From a virus, in IMG/VR virus record IMGVR_UViG_3300008952_000039, positions 1 to 64,000 of that record: DNA of 64,000 nt. One strand, written 5' to 3'. How positions within the stretch are numbered: the first letter of the stretch is position 1; every line of letters begins with the position of its first letter. Below are positions 1 through 8,300 of the stretch, one piece after another. The position numbers were made by a program, and so were the translations under genes. The notes below the pieces were generated by a model. That model did no database searches. It was not told the origin of the DNA and saw nothing but the letters and a program-made list of their open reading frames with translations.

Positions 1-734
1 CCACCAATCAAAAGGGCTGCTGCTGCTAAAGGTGCTGCTGCTGCGCCAAGCATTAAAGCGGATTTTCCAAGCATAGCAGCGGATTTACCCATTACTGCTG
101 CTTGCCCCACCTTCCCCTGCTTCATTAGCTTTCCAGCTTTTGCGTGTTTTCTACCAGCCCTGCGACCTTGCATACCGCTTAATTCTGTGAAAACATCACC
201 AATCTTTCCAGATTTCAAAGCCTGAAAGATATTGGTTACACCCTTGATCTCCTTTCCAGCCTGTTCTCCCCAATGCTTCGCTGCATTTTCATTACCTTCT
301 GCAAGGATCTTATTTAGCTTTTTATATTTCTCAGAACGCAGTTTGAATTCTTCGTCTGCAAACTGATTCATACGAGCAGACATATTAGCAAATTCTTGCT
401 CTACCTTTTGTCTTCTCAGAGCAAATTTTTCTTCTATTTGCTTTTTATCTGCTGCTGACTGAGCAGAATTAAGAGCAGTTTGCATCTCTGTATTAAGGGC
501 TTTGATCTTCTTGTTTGCTTCTTCTGCCCCCTTTGTGAGATTGGAAGCCCAGACATCGGAAATGTCTTTCTTTACACTACTACTAAGAAAAGAAGCATCA
601 AGACCTGCTTTTGTACCTTCTCCAACAGCCTCCATCATAGTCCTGAACATGGCTCCAGAGACTTGTTTAGCCATGTTATTGACACTTTCAAGACTCGCTT
701 GAAAGTCTATGTGCATAGTAGCGGTATCAGCCAT
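1..734 (-). CDS. Tape measure protein, N-terminal part (runs off left edge)
   Basis: The reading frame is open from an ATG at 734 to the window edge, about 244 residues. The first 190 residues are mostly charged helix or coiled coil rich in Ala, Lys and Glu. The visible C-terminal part becomes hydrophobic and Ala/Gly/Leu-rich (about residues 215-244), as in tape measure proteins that carry membrane segments. It lies downstream of the tube and two tail-assembly genes, which is the standard place for a tape measure gene. It overlaps the upstream gene by 8 bases (ATGGCTGA), so translation is probably coupled. The role would be setting tail length and helping DNA delivery. The assignment rests on position and composition, and the rest of the protein is outside the window. 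Confidence 0.7.
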   Translation of the reverse strand, partial: MADTATMHIDFQASLESVNNMAKQVSGAMFRTMMEAVGEGTKAGLDASFLSSSVKKDISDVWASNLTKGAEEANKKIKALNTEMQTALNSAQSAADKKQIEEKFALRRQKVEQEFANMSARMNQFADEEFKLRSEKYKKLNKILAEGNENAAKHWGEQAGKEIKGVTNIFQALKSGKIGDVFTELSGMQGRRAGRKHAKAGKLMKQGKVGQAAVMGKSAAMLGKSALMLGAAAAPLAAAALLIG

Positions 735-1923
735 CTTTCACTCCACCAGTGACAGAACGAGAAGCGATATCTTCCATAAGAGTATCCGTATTCGGATCTC
801 CTCTCACAACAATCCGACCCTCTTTAGAAACCTTTAGCTTTCCAGCAGAAGCAACTTCTTCAACGTGACGATTATATAGACCTTCGTGGGGAGACATCTC
901 AATTACCTTTTTGACCCGGCTTCCTTTAGAAGAAAGAAGCTCTCTCAATTGATCAGCGGTATAGCCAATCAATGGAGTTATGGTCACCGCCTCTTTGTCA
1001 TCACCAGACTCTTCCAGTTCCTTTTGAATTTGCAAAAGACGTTCCTGACGGGCTTTTAATTCAGCAACATGTGTTTCCTTGATCCTATTCTTATAGGCTT
1101 GTACTATTTTATCGTGTTCATCAAATTCACCAGATACCCACCTTTTCATCTCATCTTCTAATTCATCAGGAGTAGAAGCAGATCGGATAATTTTCCCTGC
1201 CAGAGCATCCTCTTTGTTTTCATCAGAGAGAATACCCTTCGTGGTGTAATAAAATTCATCCCGAATTCTTTGTCTACGAGCATCTTCCTGTTTCTCAGCA
1301 GATTCTTCCTTACGATTAAGTTTTTCAATTCCCTTGGGGGCATTTGCGCTGGCTAAAAATTTAATATGTGACCATCTTCTTCTTTCCTCCAATCTTATAT
1401 CTTCAACTTGATTAAAGGAAGACCAAAGCTTTTGAGCCACATTCATCCCTAAAGATTCACAACCAACAATCCCATTATATCTCTCTGAAGGAATTGAGAG
1501 GCTCTTACACTGAAGCCACAATGCTCTGCTGTGATCTTCAAGCATATAAGACTCTATCGCTGCGTTTTGTTTGCCGGTCTTTTTGCTTAAATCAAGAACC
1601 TGATGGAAAACTGTTGTGAGAAGAGGTAATCGAAGGTTCTTAATGTGAGAGTACACCATATAGGCAGAATTCTTCTCTCCCAATAAATTCAGACCATTCA
1701 TCATCCAAATAGAACGAGCTACAGACCATTGCATCCAGTCTCTATCATTTTCCTCTTCAGCACAATTAGAGATATAGAAGCTATCTACTTCATTAAGACC
1801 CCGAAGACACACAACCGAAGAACCCACTGTAATCCTATGAGATAAGAAACCCCTAACAAGTAGGCTTACTAAATCATCGTATAAAGGTCTTCTCTGCTCA
1901 TAAGTAGTTGGGGGCAATCTCAC
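727..1923 (-). CDS. Putative tail assembly protein upstream of tape measure
   Basis: 398 residues from a GTG start preceded by an AAAGGAC ribosome site; the ATG one base upstream is out of frame. No catalytic motif is visible. The N-terminal 170 residues look globular and Trp/Leu-rich. About residues 170-310 are charged helix with a strong Lys/Glu pattern, and the C-terminus is a small mixed domain. It starts three bases after the stop of the 1926-3008 gene and overlaps the tape measure start. In myoviruses this slot usually holds tail assembly chaperones, so that is the inferred role. No frameshift signal joining it to the upstream gene was found. Confidence 0.6.
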   Translation of the reverse strand: MRLPPTTYEQRRPLYDDLVSLLVRGFLSHRITVGSSVVCLRGLNEVDSFYISNCAEEENDRDWMQWSVARSIWMMNGLNLLGEKNSAYMVYSHIKNLRLPLLTTVFHQVLDLSKKTGKQNAAIESYMLEDHSRALWLQCKSLSIPSERYNGIVGCESLGMNVAQKLWSSFNQVEDIRLEERRRWSHIKFLASANAPKGIEKLNRKEESAEKQEDARRQRIRDEFYYTTKGILSDENKEDALAGKIIRSASTPDELEDEMKRWVSGEFDEHDKIVQAYKNRIKETHVAELKARQERLLQIQKELEESGDDKEAVTITPLIGYTADQLRELLSSKGSRVKKVIEMSPHEGLYNRHVEEVASAGKLKVSKEGRIVVRGDPNTDTLMEDIASRSVTGGVKDG

Positions 1924-1925
1924 AT

Positions 1926-3008
1926 TTAACGTCCTTTAAACCTTGGGTTTAATGTGCGATCACTTGGACGATCATCATTTATCGTTGTTGGAGCGTTGGG
2001 TTGTTGAGGTGGGCGAGCTAATTCCTGTGTTTCTCCCGTCTGATATACGGGAACACCCCCCAATTCTCCCACTACTTCACTCTGAGTTTTTTTTGCTTGT
2101 AAATGGGGTGCTTTTCTATGTCTTTGAACAGGAGGGGGTGTTGGTTTTCTACTTTCACGAATCTTGGATAATCTTGCGTGTTCATTTAAGAGGGCTGCTT
2201 CTGGAAAGCCCCCATCTTCATCCTTCTCTACAAAGGAAGATTGAAGGGTTTCTAAAACCTCCTCTTTACTCATCTCAGTACGCTTCTCTACGGGAGGGGG
2301 TGCTGTTTGTGGAGAAATCCTCTGTCTCTTTTTCGGAGGGCTGGTATTGGATTGGGGTTTTGGAGGTTGAACCTGTGCTTCTTTTGGAGGAGGGGGTTTT
2401 GCTTGAGGAGTAGTTTCTATAGGACTTTCTGAGGATTGAGATTCATCTGTTTTCACATTCTCAGAATTCTCATCATCCTCTCCCTGACCAAGCCTATCCC
2501 TCAGAACAGATAACTTGGCTTCCAACCTTTCTACTTCGGCTTCCAGATCAATAGGAACGTAGTCCATCAATTCTTCACTTTGTAGATCTATCCTTGTAGA
2601 TAGATCCGTGTATCTCTGAAAAATACCATCTAAAACCTTACGGGAAAAATTAGAGAGAAGGTCCTTCACCGCTTTTGTTTTTGGAATTTTTACAGCAACA
2701 CCACTCTTTAGGTATTCTCCTGTTTCTACATATTCCTCATTTCTGAGATCACAATCCCCAACAGCAATTACAGCATAAGACAAAACATTTATCTTGAAGT
2801 TTTCAAGATAGGCTGCGGTAGCTACTGCCTGACCCGTATCGTTGTTATCACTATAGGCTTGTCCTGCTTGCTTTTGAACATCCATTTCCTCAGAAGGGAG
2901 TAGGAGCCTAATAGTAATAGTCGTATTGTTGATTTCAAAAGTGGTTTCGCCCTTCCCAATCTGATCAAGATCGGAAAACGCTTCTTTCAAGTTTTGTAAA
3001 TTTAGCAT
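1926..3008 (-). CDS. Putative tail assembly chaperone with proline-rich C-terminus
   Basis: 360 residues. Residues 1-150 look like a compact domain: beta strands at the start, then helices with a segment that contains a Cys pair around residues 95-105. Residues 150-175 form a short coiled coil. From about 180 to the end the protein is low complexity, rich in Pro, Gln, Lys and Glu, with several PPP runs. It sits between the tail tube and the gene preceding the tape measure, and is separated from the tube gene by about 250 bases with a promoter-like stretch. Position suggests a chaperone for the tape measure. The disordered tail is long for that family, and I cannot exclude a baseplate or tail-tip role. 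Confidence 0.55.
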   Translation of the reverse strand: MLNLQNLKEAFSDLDQIGKGETTFEINNTTITIRLLLPSEEMDVQKQAGQAYSDNNDTGQAVATAAYLENFKINVLSYAVIAVGDCDLRNEEYVETGEYLKSGVAVKIPKTKAVKDLLSNFSRKVLDGIFQRYTDLSTRIDLQSEELMDYVPIDLEAEVERLEAKLSVLRDRLGQGEDDENSENVKTDESQSSESPIETTPQAKPPPPKEAQVQPPKPQSNTSPPKKRQRISPQTAPPPVEKRTEMSKEEVLETLQSSFVEKDEDGGFPEAALLNEHARLSKIRESRKPTPPPVQRHRKAPHLQAKKTQSEVVGELGGVPVYQTGETQELARPPQQPNAPTTINDDRPSDRTLNPRFKGR

Positions 3009-3200
3009 GAAGTCTGCTCCTTAGAGATACAGACCCCAATTCCAGTGGAAAGAAAGAAAAGTACAGGTTTGATAAATTTGGTTTATTTGATTTTTAATGT
3101 CCAATCATAAAATGACGGAAAGGGGAGTAGTCAACAAGTTTACATTTATCTATTTTCTTTGCACATTTTAATCTTTTCCACCGTAACGGGGTTGGGTTTT

Positions 3201-3231
3201 AGAATTGGAATTAAAGTCTAATTCCAATTCT
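3201..3231. repeat. Perfect 13-bp inverted repeat downstream of tail tube gene
   Basis: AGAATTGGAATTA, a five-base loop, then TAATTCCAATTCT. It lies 24 bases past the stop of the tail tube gene. Neither strand has a U-run after the stem, so it is not a classic intrinsic terminator. An mRNA 3' end stabiliser, processing hairpin or protein binding site would fit. Further upstream of the next gene, around 3100-3135 on the minus strand, a TTGACT and TATGAT pair with a 19-base spacer may be a weak promoter for the 1926-3008 gene. Confidence 0.6.
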
Positions 3232-3254
3232 ACCCATATATATTTAGGCTGAAG

Positions 3255-4052
3255 TCATGAAGTCACAAAGTCGGAACCACCAGCACCAGCACCACCAGAA
3301 AAGCGAACCGAACCAAGCTGACCAATTGATGGGTCATTACCAGTAGCAAGGAATTCACCATACATTGTGGAGAAGTCGTGGATGTCAGAAATCATTACAT
3401 CTCCAGATTCCATAATCATCCCACTGTCTTTTGCGAAAGTGGCTGACCACGAAGTGAACCAACAAGCCTCATAAATTGTAATGATAGCAGTATGCCCCAA
3501 ATTTTCTGGGTAACCAGTCGAAGTGGCATCCACAGTAACATCTGGGTAGGTGATAGCTTTAGTACCTCCTTCAAAGGTTCCTGTTGCACCATTTTCCCCT
3601 ATATTTGCCTTTCCTAAATCCATATCCGCAAGCGTGGAGAATACCATCTGCTGCTCAATGTCAAAAGGCCATCTATGATGTGAAAGTGAACGAACGGGGC
3701 CATCAATACCACCAGCGTATCCAGTAGCTTGCCAGAGATTACAGAGATAAAGCAAAGCTCTCTCCATATTTCCTGTTGGTGCAGCCGTGATGCTTGGTAC
3801 AAGCTCTGCCACCTGATCTCCAAAACCGATACCACGAAGTTCATCGACAGTTCGTGAAATAGAAGGAGCGAAATTAGAAAGAACACCCATTTGGGTCATA
3901 ACCCCTGAATCATCTCCAGTGCCATAGGTCGGGGTTAAAACCCGTACCTTTTGAGAGACTGCGGTTCTGGTGTTGGGGCTGGTTCCATAATCATAAAGAT
4001 AGGACGAGCCTTGAATTCCATTAGCAGGATTTTTATCTGTGTTAGTGGTCAT
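3255..4052 (-). CDS. Tail tube protein
   Basis: 265 residues with a strong ribosome site (CGGAGG) before the ATG at 4052. The composition is Gly/Ala/Ser/Thr-rich and beta-prone, with no enzymatic motif. It is the first minus-strand gene after the sheath and before the chaperone and tape measure genes, which is the usual place of the myovirus tube gene. Its own promoter-like element precedes it because two plus-strand genes separate it from the sheath. The C-terminus is a flexible Gly/Ala/Ser stretch. Tube is the best reading of size and position; the fold itself cannot be shown by eye. Confidence 0.6.
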   Translation of the reverse strand: MTTNTDKNPANGIQGSSYLYDYGTSPNTRTAVSQKVRVLTPTYGTGDDSGVMTQMGVLSNFAPSISRTVDELRGIGFGDQVAELVPSITAAPTGNMERALLYLCNLWQATGYAGGIDGPVRSLSHHRWPFDIEQQMVFSTLADMDLGKANIGENGATGTFEGGTKAITYPDVTVDATSTGYPENLGHTAIITIYEACWFTSWSATFAKDSGMIMESGDVMISDIHDFSTMYGEFLATGNDPSIGQLGSVRFSGGAGAGGSDFVTS

Positions 4053-4081
4053 AGCGATTAGCCTCCGAATTGTTGCACTAC

Positions 4082-4102
4082 CCTACACCTTTAGAAATAT
4101 AG
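4082..4102 (-). promoter_or_regulatory. Putative late promoter of tail tube gene
   Basis: On the minus strand a TATATT box is followed by AAGGTGTAGG about 30 bases before CGGAGG and the tube ATG. The same TATA plus AGGTGTAGG and ATTCGGAGG arrangement occurs inside the giant topoisomerase-containing reading frame near 35.9 kb, which supports a phage-specific promoter. No experimental start is known. Confidence 0.4.
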
Positions 4103-4147
4103 AAGAATAAAAAAGTTTCTGTGGAAAGAAAGCTGACCTGTATAAGT

Positions 4148-4169
4148 ATTGAGGAAGCATCTCCTCAAT
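4148..4169 (+). promoter_or_regulatory. Leader hairpin before plus-strand zinc-ribbon gene
   Basis: ATTGAGGA and TCCTCAAT form a perfect 8-bp stem with a six-base loop. A TGTATAAGT box lies just upstream (about 4139-4147), so the hairpin would be at or near the 5' end of the transcript. The ribosome site AGGAG (4175-4179) follows directly, so the stem could affect translation or mRNA stability. It is too short of U residues to be a terminator. Confidence 0.4.
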
Positions 4170-4185
4170 TAAATAGGAGTAAATT

Positions 4186-4899
4186 ATGAAAGGTTTTGAT
4201 TTATTCGCAGAGATGCGGAAAGAAAATAGTACCTTCTCTGATCGATCAGAAGCACTCTCAGAGGCTGCTGGTGGGAAGAAGAAGGCTCAACCCACACAAC
4301 CCACACAAGATAACCTCAATCCCGTAGAAAGGGCTGTAGAGGCTCTTACTGAGGAAGTCAGGACTTATCTCCAGACCATTAAGAAAGGTCTTGGAAAGAA
4401 GACCATTAAAGGCTTCAAAAGCGTAGTGTCAGAAGCCCTTGGAGTCAAAAGGCTCAGTGCCAAAAGGTTCCAAGAAGTAATTGATGCTGCACCTGAATTA
4501 GAAGTGATCACCAAAGAGAGTGGTCGGCAGTATTTTCAGATTGTTGAAATCATTGAAGAAGAGATAGAACCTGAAGAAGAATCTGAAGAGATTGAAGAAG
4601 ATGGTGTTCTCTGCTGGCTGAACCTACCTTGGTGGGAAAAAGGTAAATGGGTATCTCGTTCTCAGGCGAAGTCTCTGCGAAGGAAGGCTTACGAAAAGAG
4701 AGCAAAGGCTCAGTTAGAGGAGCAAATAGCTACCCACACAGAAAAGGGGCTTTCCCTACTGGAGATTTACAGACAGGATCTCATTGAAGTCGTCTGTCCA
4801 GTCTGTGAAAGTGTCAGGATGTCTGTTTACCCAACCCCAAGAGGGGGGTTGGCTTGTGGTGCTTGCAACCCAAACATTTCCCCTGATCTAAGAAATTAG
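4186..4899 (+). CDS. Plus-strand zinc-ribbon protein, possible regulator
   Basis: 237 residues, with AGGAG six bases before the ATG. Three parts are visible: a polar Gln/Thr/Pro-rich start; a helical segment at about residues 50-125 whose spacing resembles a winged helix; and, after a very acidic stretch, a basic helix and a C-terminal zinc ribbon with CPVC and CGAC about 20 residues apart. The gene is opposite in direction to all neighbours except the next small gene, and sits between sheath and tube with its own promoter region and terminator. That layout suggests a moron or a regulator expressed on its own schedule. Function is unknown; DNA binding is an inference from the zinc ribbon and basic helix. 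Confidence 0.75.
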   Translation: MKGFDLFAEMRKENSTFSDRSEALSEAAGGKKKAQPTQPTQDNLNPVERAVEALTEEVRTYLQTIKKGLGKKTIKGFKSVVSEALGVKRLSAKRFQEVIDAAPELEVITKESGRQYFQIVEIIEEEIEPEEESEEIEEDGVLCWLNLPWWEKGKWVSRSQAKSLRRKAYEKRAKAQLEEQIATHTEKGLSLLEIYRQDLIEVVCPVCESVRMSVYPTPRGGLACGACNPNISPDLRN

Positions 4900-4910
4900 C
4901 CTCTCAGGGG

Positions 4911-4939
4911 TTGAAAGTGGGTTTTGATGAGTATAATAA
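4911..4939 (+). promoter_or_regulatory. Sigma70-like promoter before histone-like gene
   Basis: TTGAAA (4911-4916) is followed by TATAAT (4932-4937, spacer 15) or TAATAA (4934-4939, spacer 17). It lies just after the stop of the zinc-ribbon gene. A terminator hairpin begins at the expected transcription start, so the promoter and terminator overlap in an unusual way. Confidence 0.5.
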
Positions 4940-4970
4940 GGGCAAGGTTTAACAACTTTGCCCTTTTTTT
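4938..4970 (+). terminator. Intrinsic terminator after plus-strand zinc-ribbon gene
   Basis: AAGGGCAA pairs with TTGCCCTT around a twelve-base loop and is followed by a run of seven T residues. It ends the 4186-4899 transcript. Because it also lies at the start of any transcript from the promoter at 4911, it could act as an attenuator for the small gene at 4992. Confidence 0.8.
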
Positions 4971-4991
4971 GCTTTTTCTGGAGAAAATAAA

Positions 4992-5192
4992 ATGACTACA
5001 ACCAATACAACAACCACGGATGCAATCACCACACTGATTGAAACACTCACAACTGCTAAAGAAGATGCTGTGAAATTTGATACCAAAGGAAATAAGGCTG
5101 CTGCTACCAGAGTTCGCAAAGCTCTGCAAGAAGTCTCGTCTACCTGCAAGGATCTTCGTAAAACTGTACAGGAGATAAAAAACGCTATGTAA
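4992..5192 (+). CDS. Histone H1/Hc1-like small DNA-binding protein
   Basis: 66 residues with a TGGAGA site before the ATG. After a Thr-rich start, residues 29-62 show the pattern of the chlamydial Hc1/histone H1-like family: a GNKAA element, then RVRKALQE and a basic helical end. Members are short basic helical proteins that bind and compact DNA. The Thr-rich N-terminus and 66-residue size are smaller than Hc1 itself, so only the N-terminal helical module is present. It follows the plus-strand zinc-ribbon gene and is closed by a strong terminator. A role in phage or host chromatin is inferred from the family only. Confidence 0.75.
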   Translation: MTTTNTTTTDAITTLIETLTTAKEDAVKFDTKGNKAAATRVRKALQEVSSTCKDLRKTVQEIKNAM

Positions 5193-5211
5193 GCACTTTT
5201 TTATCTTCCGC

Positions 5212-5243
5212 AAAAAAAGGGTTGAGGCTTCTCAACCCTTTTT
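5212..5243 (+). terminator. Intrinsic terminator of plus-strand pair
   Basis: AAGGGTTGAG and CTCAACCCTT form a 10-bp stem with a four-base loop and T-runs on both sides, so it can work in both directions. It closes the histone-like gene. Confidence 0.85.
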
Positions 5244-5253
5244 CATTTTCTAT

Positions 5254-5287
5254 AAAAAAGGGGGAAGCCCCAAAAGAGCTTCCCCCC
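5254..5287 (-). terminator. Intrinsic terminator of tail sheath gene
   Basis: On the minus strand a GGGGGAAGC/GCTTCCCCC stem with a nine-base loop is followed by six T residues. It lies 24 bases after the sheath stop. Together with the preceding terminator it insulates the convergent sheath and plus-strand units. Confidence 0.85.
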
Positions 5288-5310
5288 ACAACTTCATCTT
5301 CAAACAGGAA

Positions 5311-8300
5311 TTATAAGCTACTACGGAGATTAAAAGTGAGTACCAGATATAACAAAGGGAACACTGGTTGATAATATGCTTCCACCTCTGCAACAGTTGG
5401 ATCATCAGCAGAGACATTGGCAGCAATACCAGTGTAAGCAGCTACAATCTGACCATTAACCATTCCAATGAACATCTGAGCTAAACGACCCTCAACTTGT
5501 GTCAAAATCGTTGGAAGGAATTTCAATCCAATAAAACGACCAAGAACGGCTCTGGCATTTTTCTGAACGTGGTCTGAAATCTGAATGACAGTTGGTGTCT
5601 TTGTGAGAACATTTGTCATATCAGTAGTCAAACCGTGTCTTACTTTCAAGAACGGAGCCTGAGTGGTTAGGATTGTTACACCCTTAGTAGCGATTTGGTT
5701 CATTTCAACAGCATCCATATCTCTACCTAAAACAGAGAACCCAACCAATTGCGCTCCCGTCCAAGGGGTTGCCACATCTCTATTGGGGGAGACACGATTA
5801 CCAACCATAGCAGCAGCTATAAATGGGCCTTCAATGAAATACTCTGTAGTATCATTGTTGTTATCTGCCAAAGGTACGATAGCACTATCAGGATAGACTA
5901 TGCGGACTCTGGTATTGCCAAGGACTTGTGCCAGAGCAGTAACATCGGAGGGTTCTGTACCAGCACCCATACCCAACAACGCTGTTCTCTCAGAGCGATA
6001 GCGGATAGAAGATTGAATATCACAATGCTTTGAAATATAAGAGAAGAGGTCTGAGCTATCCCCACGAAGAGGCACTAACACGCTCGGAGAGGCTGCTGAT
6101 GAAATACGACCCTCAAGAGCATCCACAGCCTCAATATAGCTGGCAACAGAAGCCTGAGTAGAATTGTTGTCCGAATCTTTAGTGATTTGCTTCATACCAA
6201 CAATTGTCGCCCCATTCAAAATGGCTAAATAAGCAGCCAGAGAGAGTGGGTTATCAGGATGCACAGCACCATATCTATTCACAATAGCAGACAGCTTTGA
6301 GAATAACTTAGTCTCATAGTCTTGCTTGCTGTATGTATAAGAGACATAGTAGACACCACCAATCAAAGGCTGATCTCCAGTCTTAGAGAAGGTTTCCAGC
6401 GTAGCTGTATCACCCTCTGAAACACCATAGGTATTCGCAACCGTCAACTCAATTCCCGGAATATTAACGGGATAATTCGCATCCGTTGTGAAAGTAGATG
6501 AAACATCTATGTTGAAAGTTCCAGTAGCAGGATAATCTCCGCCACCGTTTCTTGGAAGGATTGTGAAAGTCAATCCAGTGATAGCATCTTGGTAGGTCTG
6601 TCCGATAACACCGTCTTGACCAGTACCATTGTTCAGAACACTATTGTTCTTAGATCCAGATCCAGCAGAGTTATTGGAAGTAACAAAGAAGCCGTTAATT
6701 CCATCTTCACCATTAGCACTGTCTCCAGCCGTAACTCCAATCAAGGTTCCATAGGAGAGCCAATCATTAGAAGCAGCATTGTCCAATACAACAGAAGAAG
6801 TAGCACCTACAGACTTGCTCTGGATGTAGAGATAATCCTGACCACCACTATCTTCAATAACAAGAGCTAATGCTTTGGCAGTGAAATCAGTTCCAGTAAC
6901 GGAAGATCCATTTGCTCCGTAATCTTGGGTTGCCCCTAAGAGGTAATCTCCAAAAGAAGCCACATCTCCCATAAGGATACTGGCTACTTCTGCTGTGGAG
7001 GTTGCAGAGCGAAGGGCTGTTGATCCATCTGTCAAACCAAGAGTAGAGTTAGCACTTCCTGTACCGATTAAAACCTTGCTCTTACTGGTTGAAAGGAGAG
7101 AGGAGAAGCGAATTCCAAAACCCTCTCTACGAACAAAAGCATCCATTGTAGCACTTCCCACCACACCAAAGTGATTAGGATAAGCAGTGTTAGCAGCAGC
7201 TTTAATCTGACCAATAACAGAAGCAGCATTTATGGAAGAACGAGCATCACCACTTCCAATAGGAGTAGTGGTTCCACTATCTGTAGCTGTAAACTCCACT
7301 TGGACAAATTTTCCATCTACTGTAATATCAAGAACATTGTTTGCTGCCTTGGTTCCATCACCATTGTAAAATACAACAGCAGCCTCACCTTGGAGAGTTG
7401 AACCACTTGCAGTATCCTGAAGTGAATTTCCAATGTCTGCTACTAAAGTAGCTGAATTCACAACGGCTCCAGCAGAAGCAGAGCCTGTAGCATTCAAAGT
7501 CAATCCGCAGATAGTGTTTGCAGTACCAGCCTTCACTTGCAGTTTACATTGTGAAAGCACATTGTGAGCAGTTGTTCCAGCAGGTGAAGATGCTCCAGAA
7601 CCACCACCCGGTACAAGACGATTTCTAAGGATCAGTCTGTCATTAAGGTGTTTGGTTGGGCCTGATGCTCTATAATAAGTAGCAATGTCACCGTGAAGAA
7701 TGTGAACACCTGCACCACCTGCACCTGTAGCATTTGCATCAATGCAAGCCAAGGTAGCAAAATCATCATGCGGAGTAGAATCTTCAGTGAAGGCAAAGTA
7801 TCCACCACCAACATCTGTAGCTGCTCTACGGAAAGAGAATTTAATTCTTCCAGAGCTATCCGCAGTAACAGTGATTTCAGGTGCGGTGAAATTCGCTTGT
7901 GTATTTGTTCCGTTATAGGCAGTACACCCAACGGCATCTAACTGAGTTTGGATCTCACTTGCAATTGCAGAAGCAGAAGTATATGTTCCAGCGAAAGAAA
8001 TTGTCTCTGTCATAGCACCAGCAACTGCCCCATAGTATTCTATGGTTAGCTGATGGTATCCTTCACCACCACCAAGTTTCATACCTGAGAGGAATTTACT
8101 TCCACAATAATAAGTTGGTTGAGTACTTGGATTGTAGAGATACAGCTTGTCAGTAGCAAGAATTTCAGCAGTGAAGGCTCCAAATGTGAGAGTATTCGTG
8201 GCTGCATCATAAGCAGTGACTGTCTGCTTCTCACCAACTACAACGGCAGAGCCTGAATTCTGTTCTTCTACAACCACTTCCCAGCCAACATAATAATCAT

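Noticed and set aside
1900-1950. Possible -1 frameshift joining the two tail-assembly genes, suggested by TTTAAAG near the stop
   Set aside because: The heptamer is not in the phase needed for -1 slippage, and the -1 frame has a TAA four codons before the GTG of the second gene. The second gene also has its own ribosome site.
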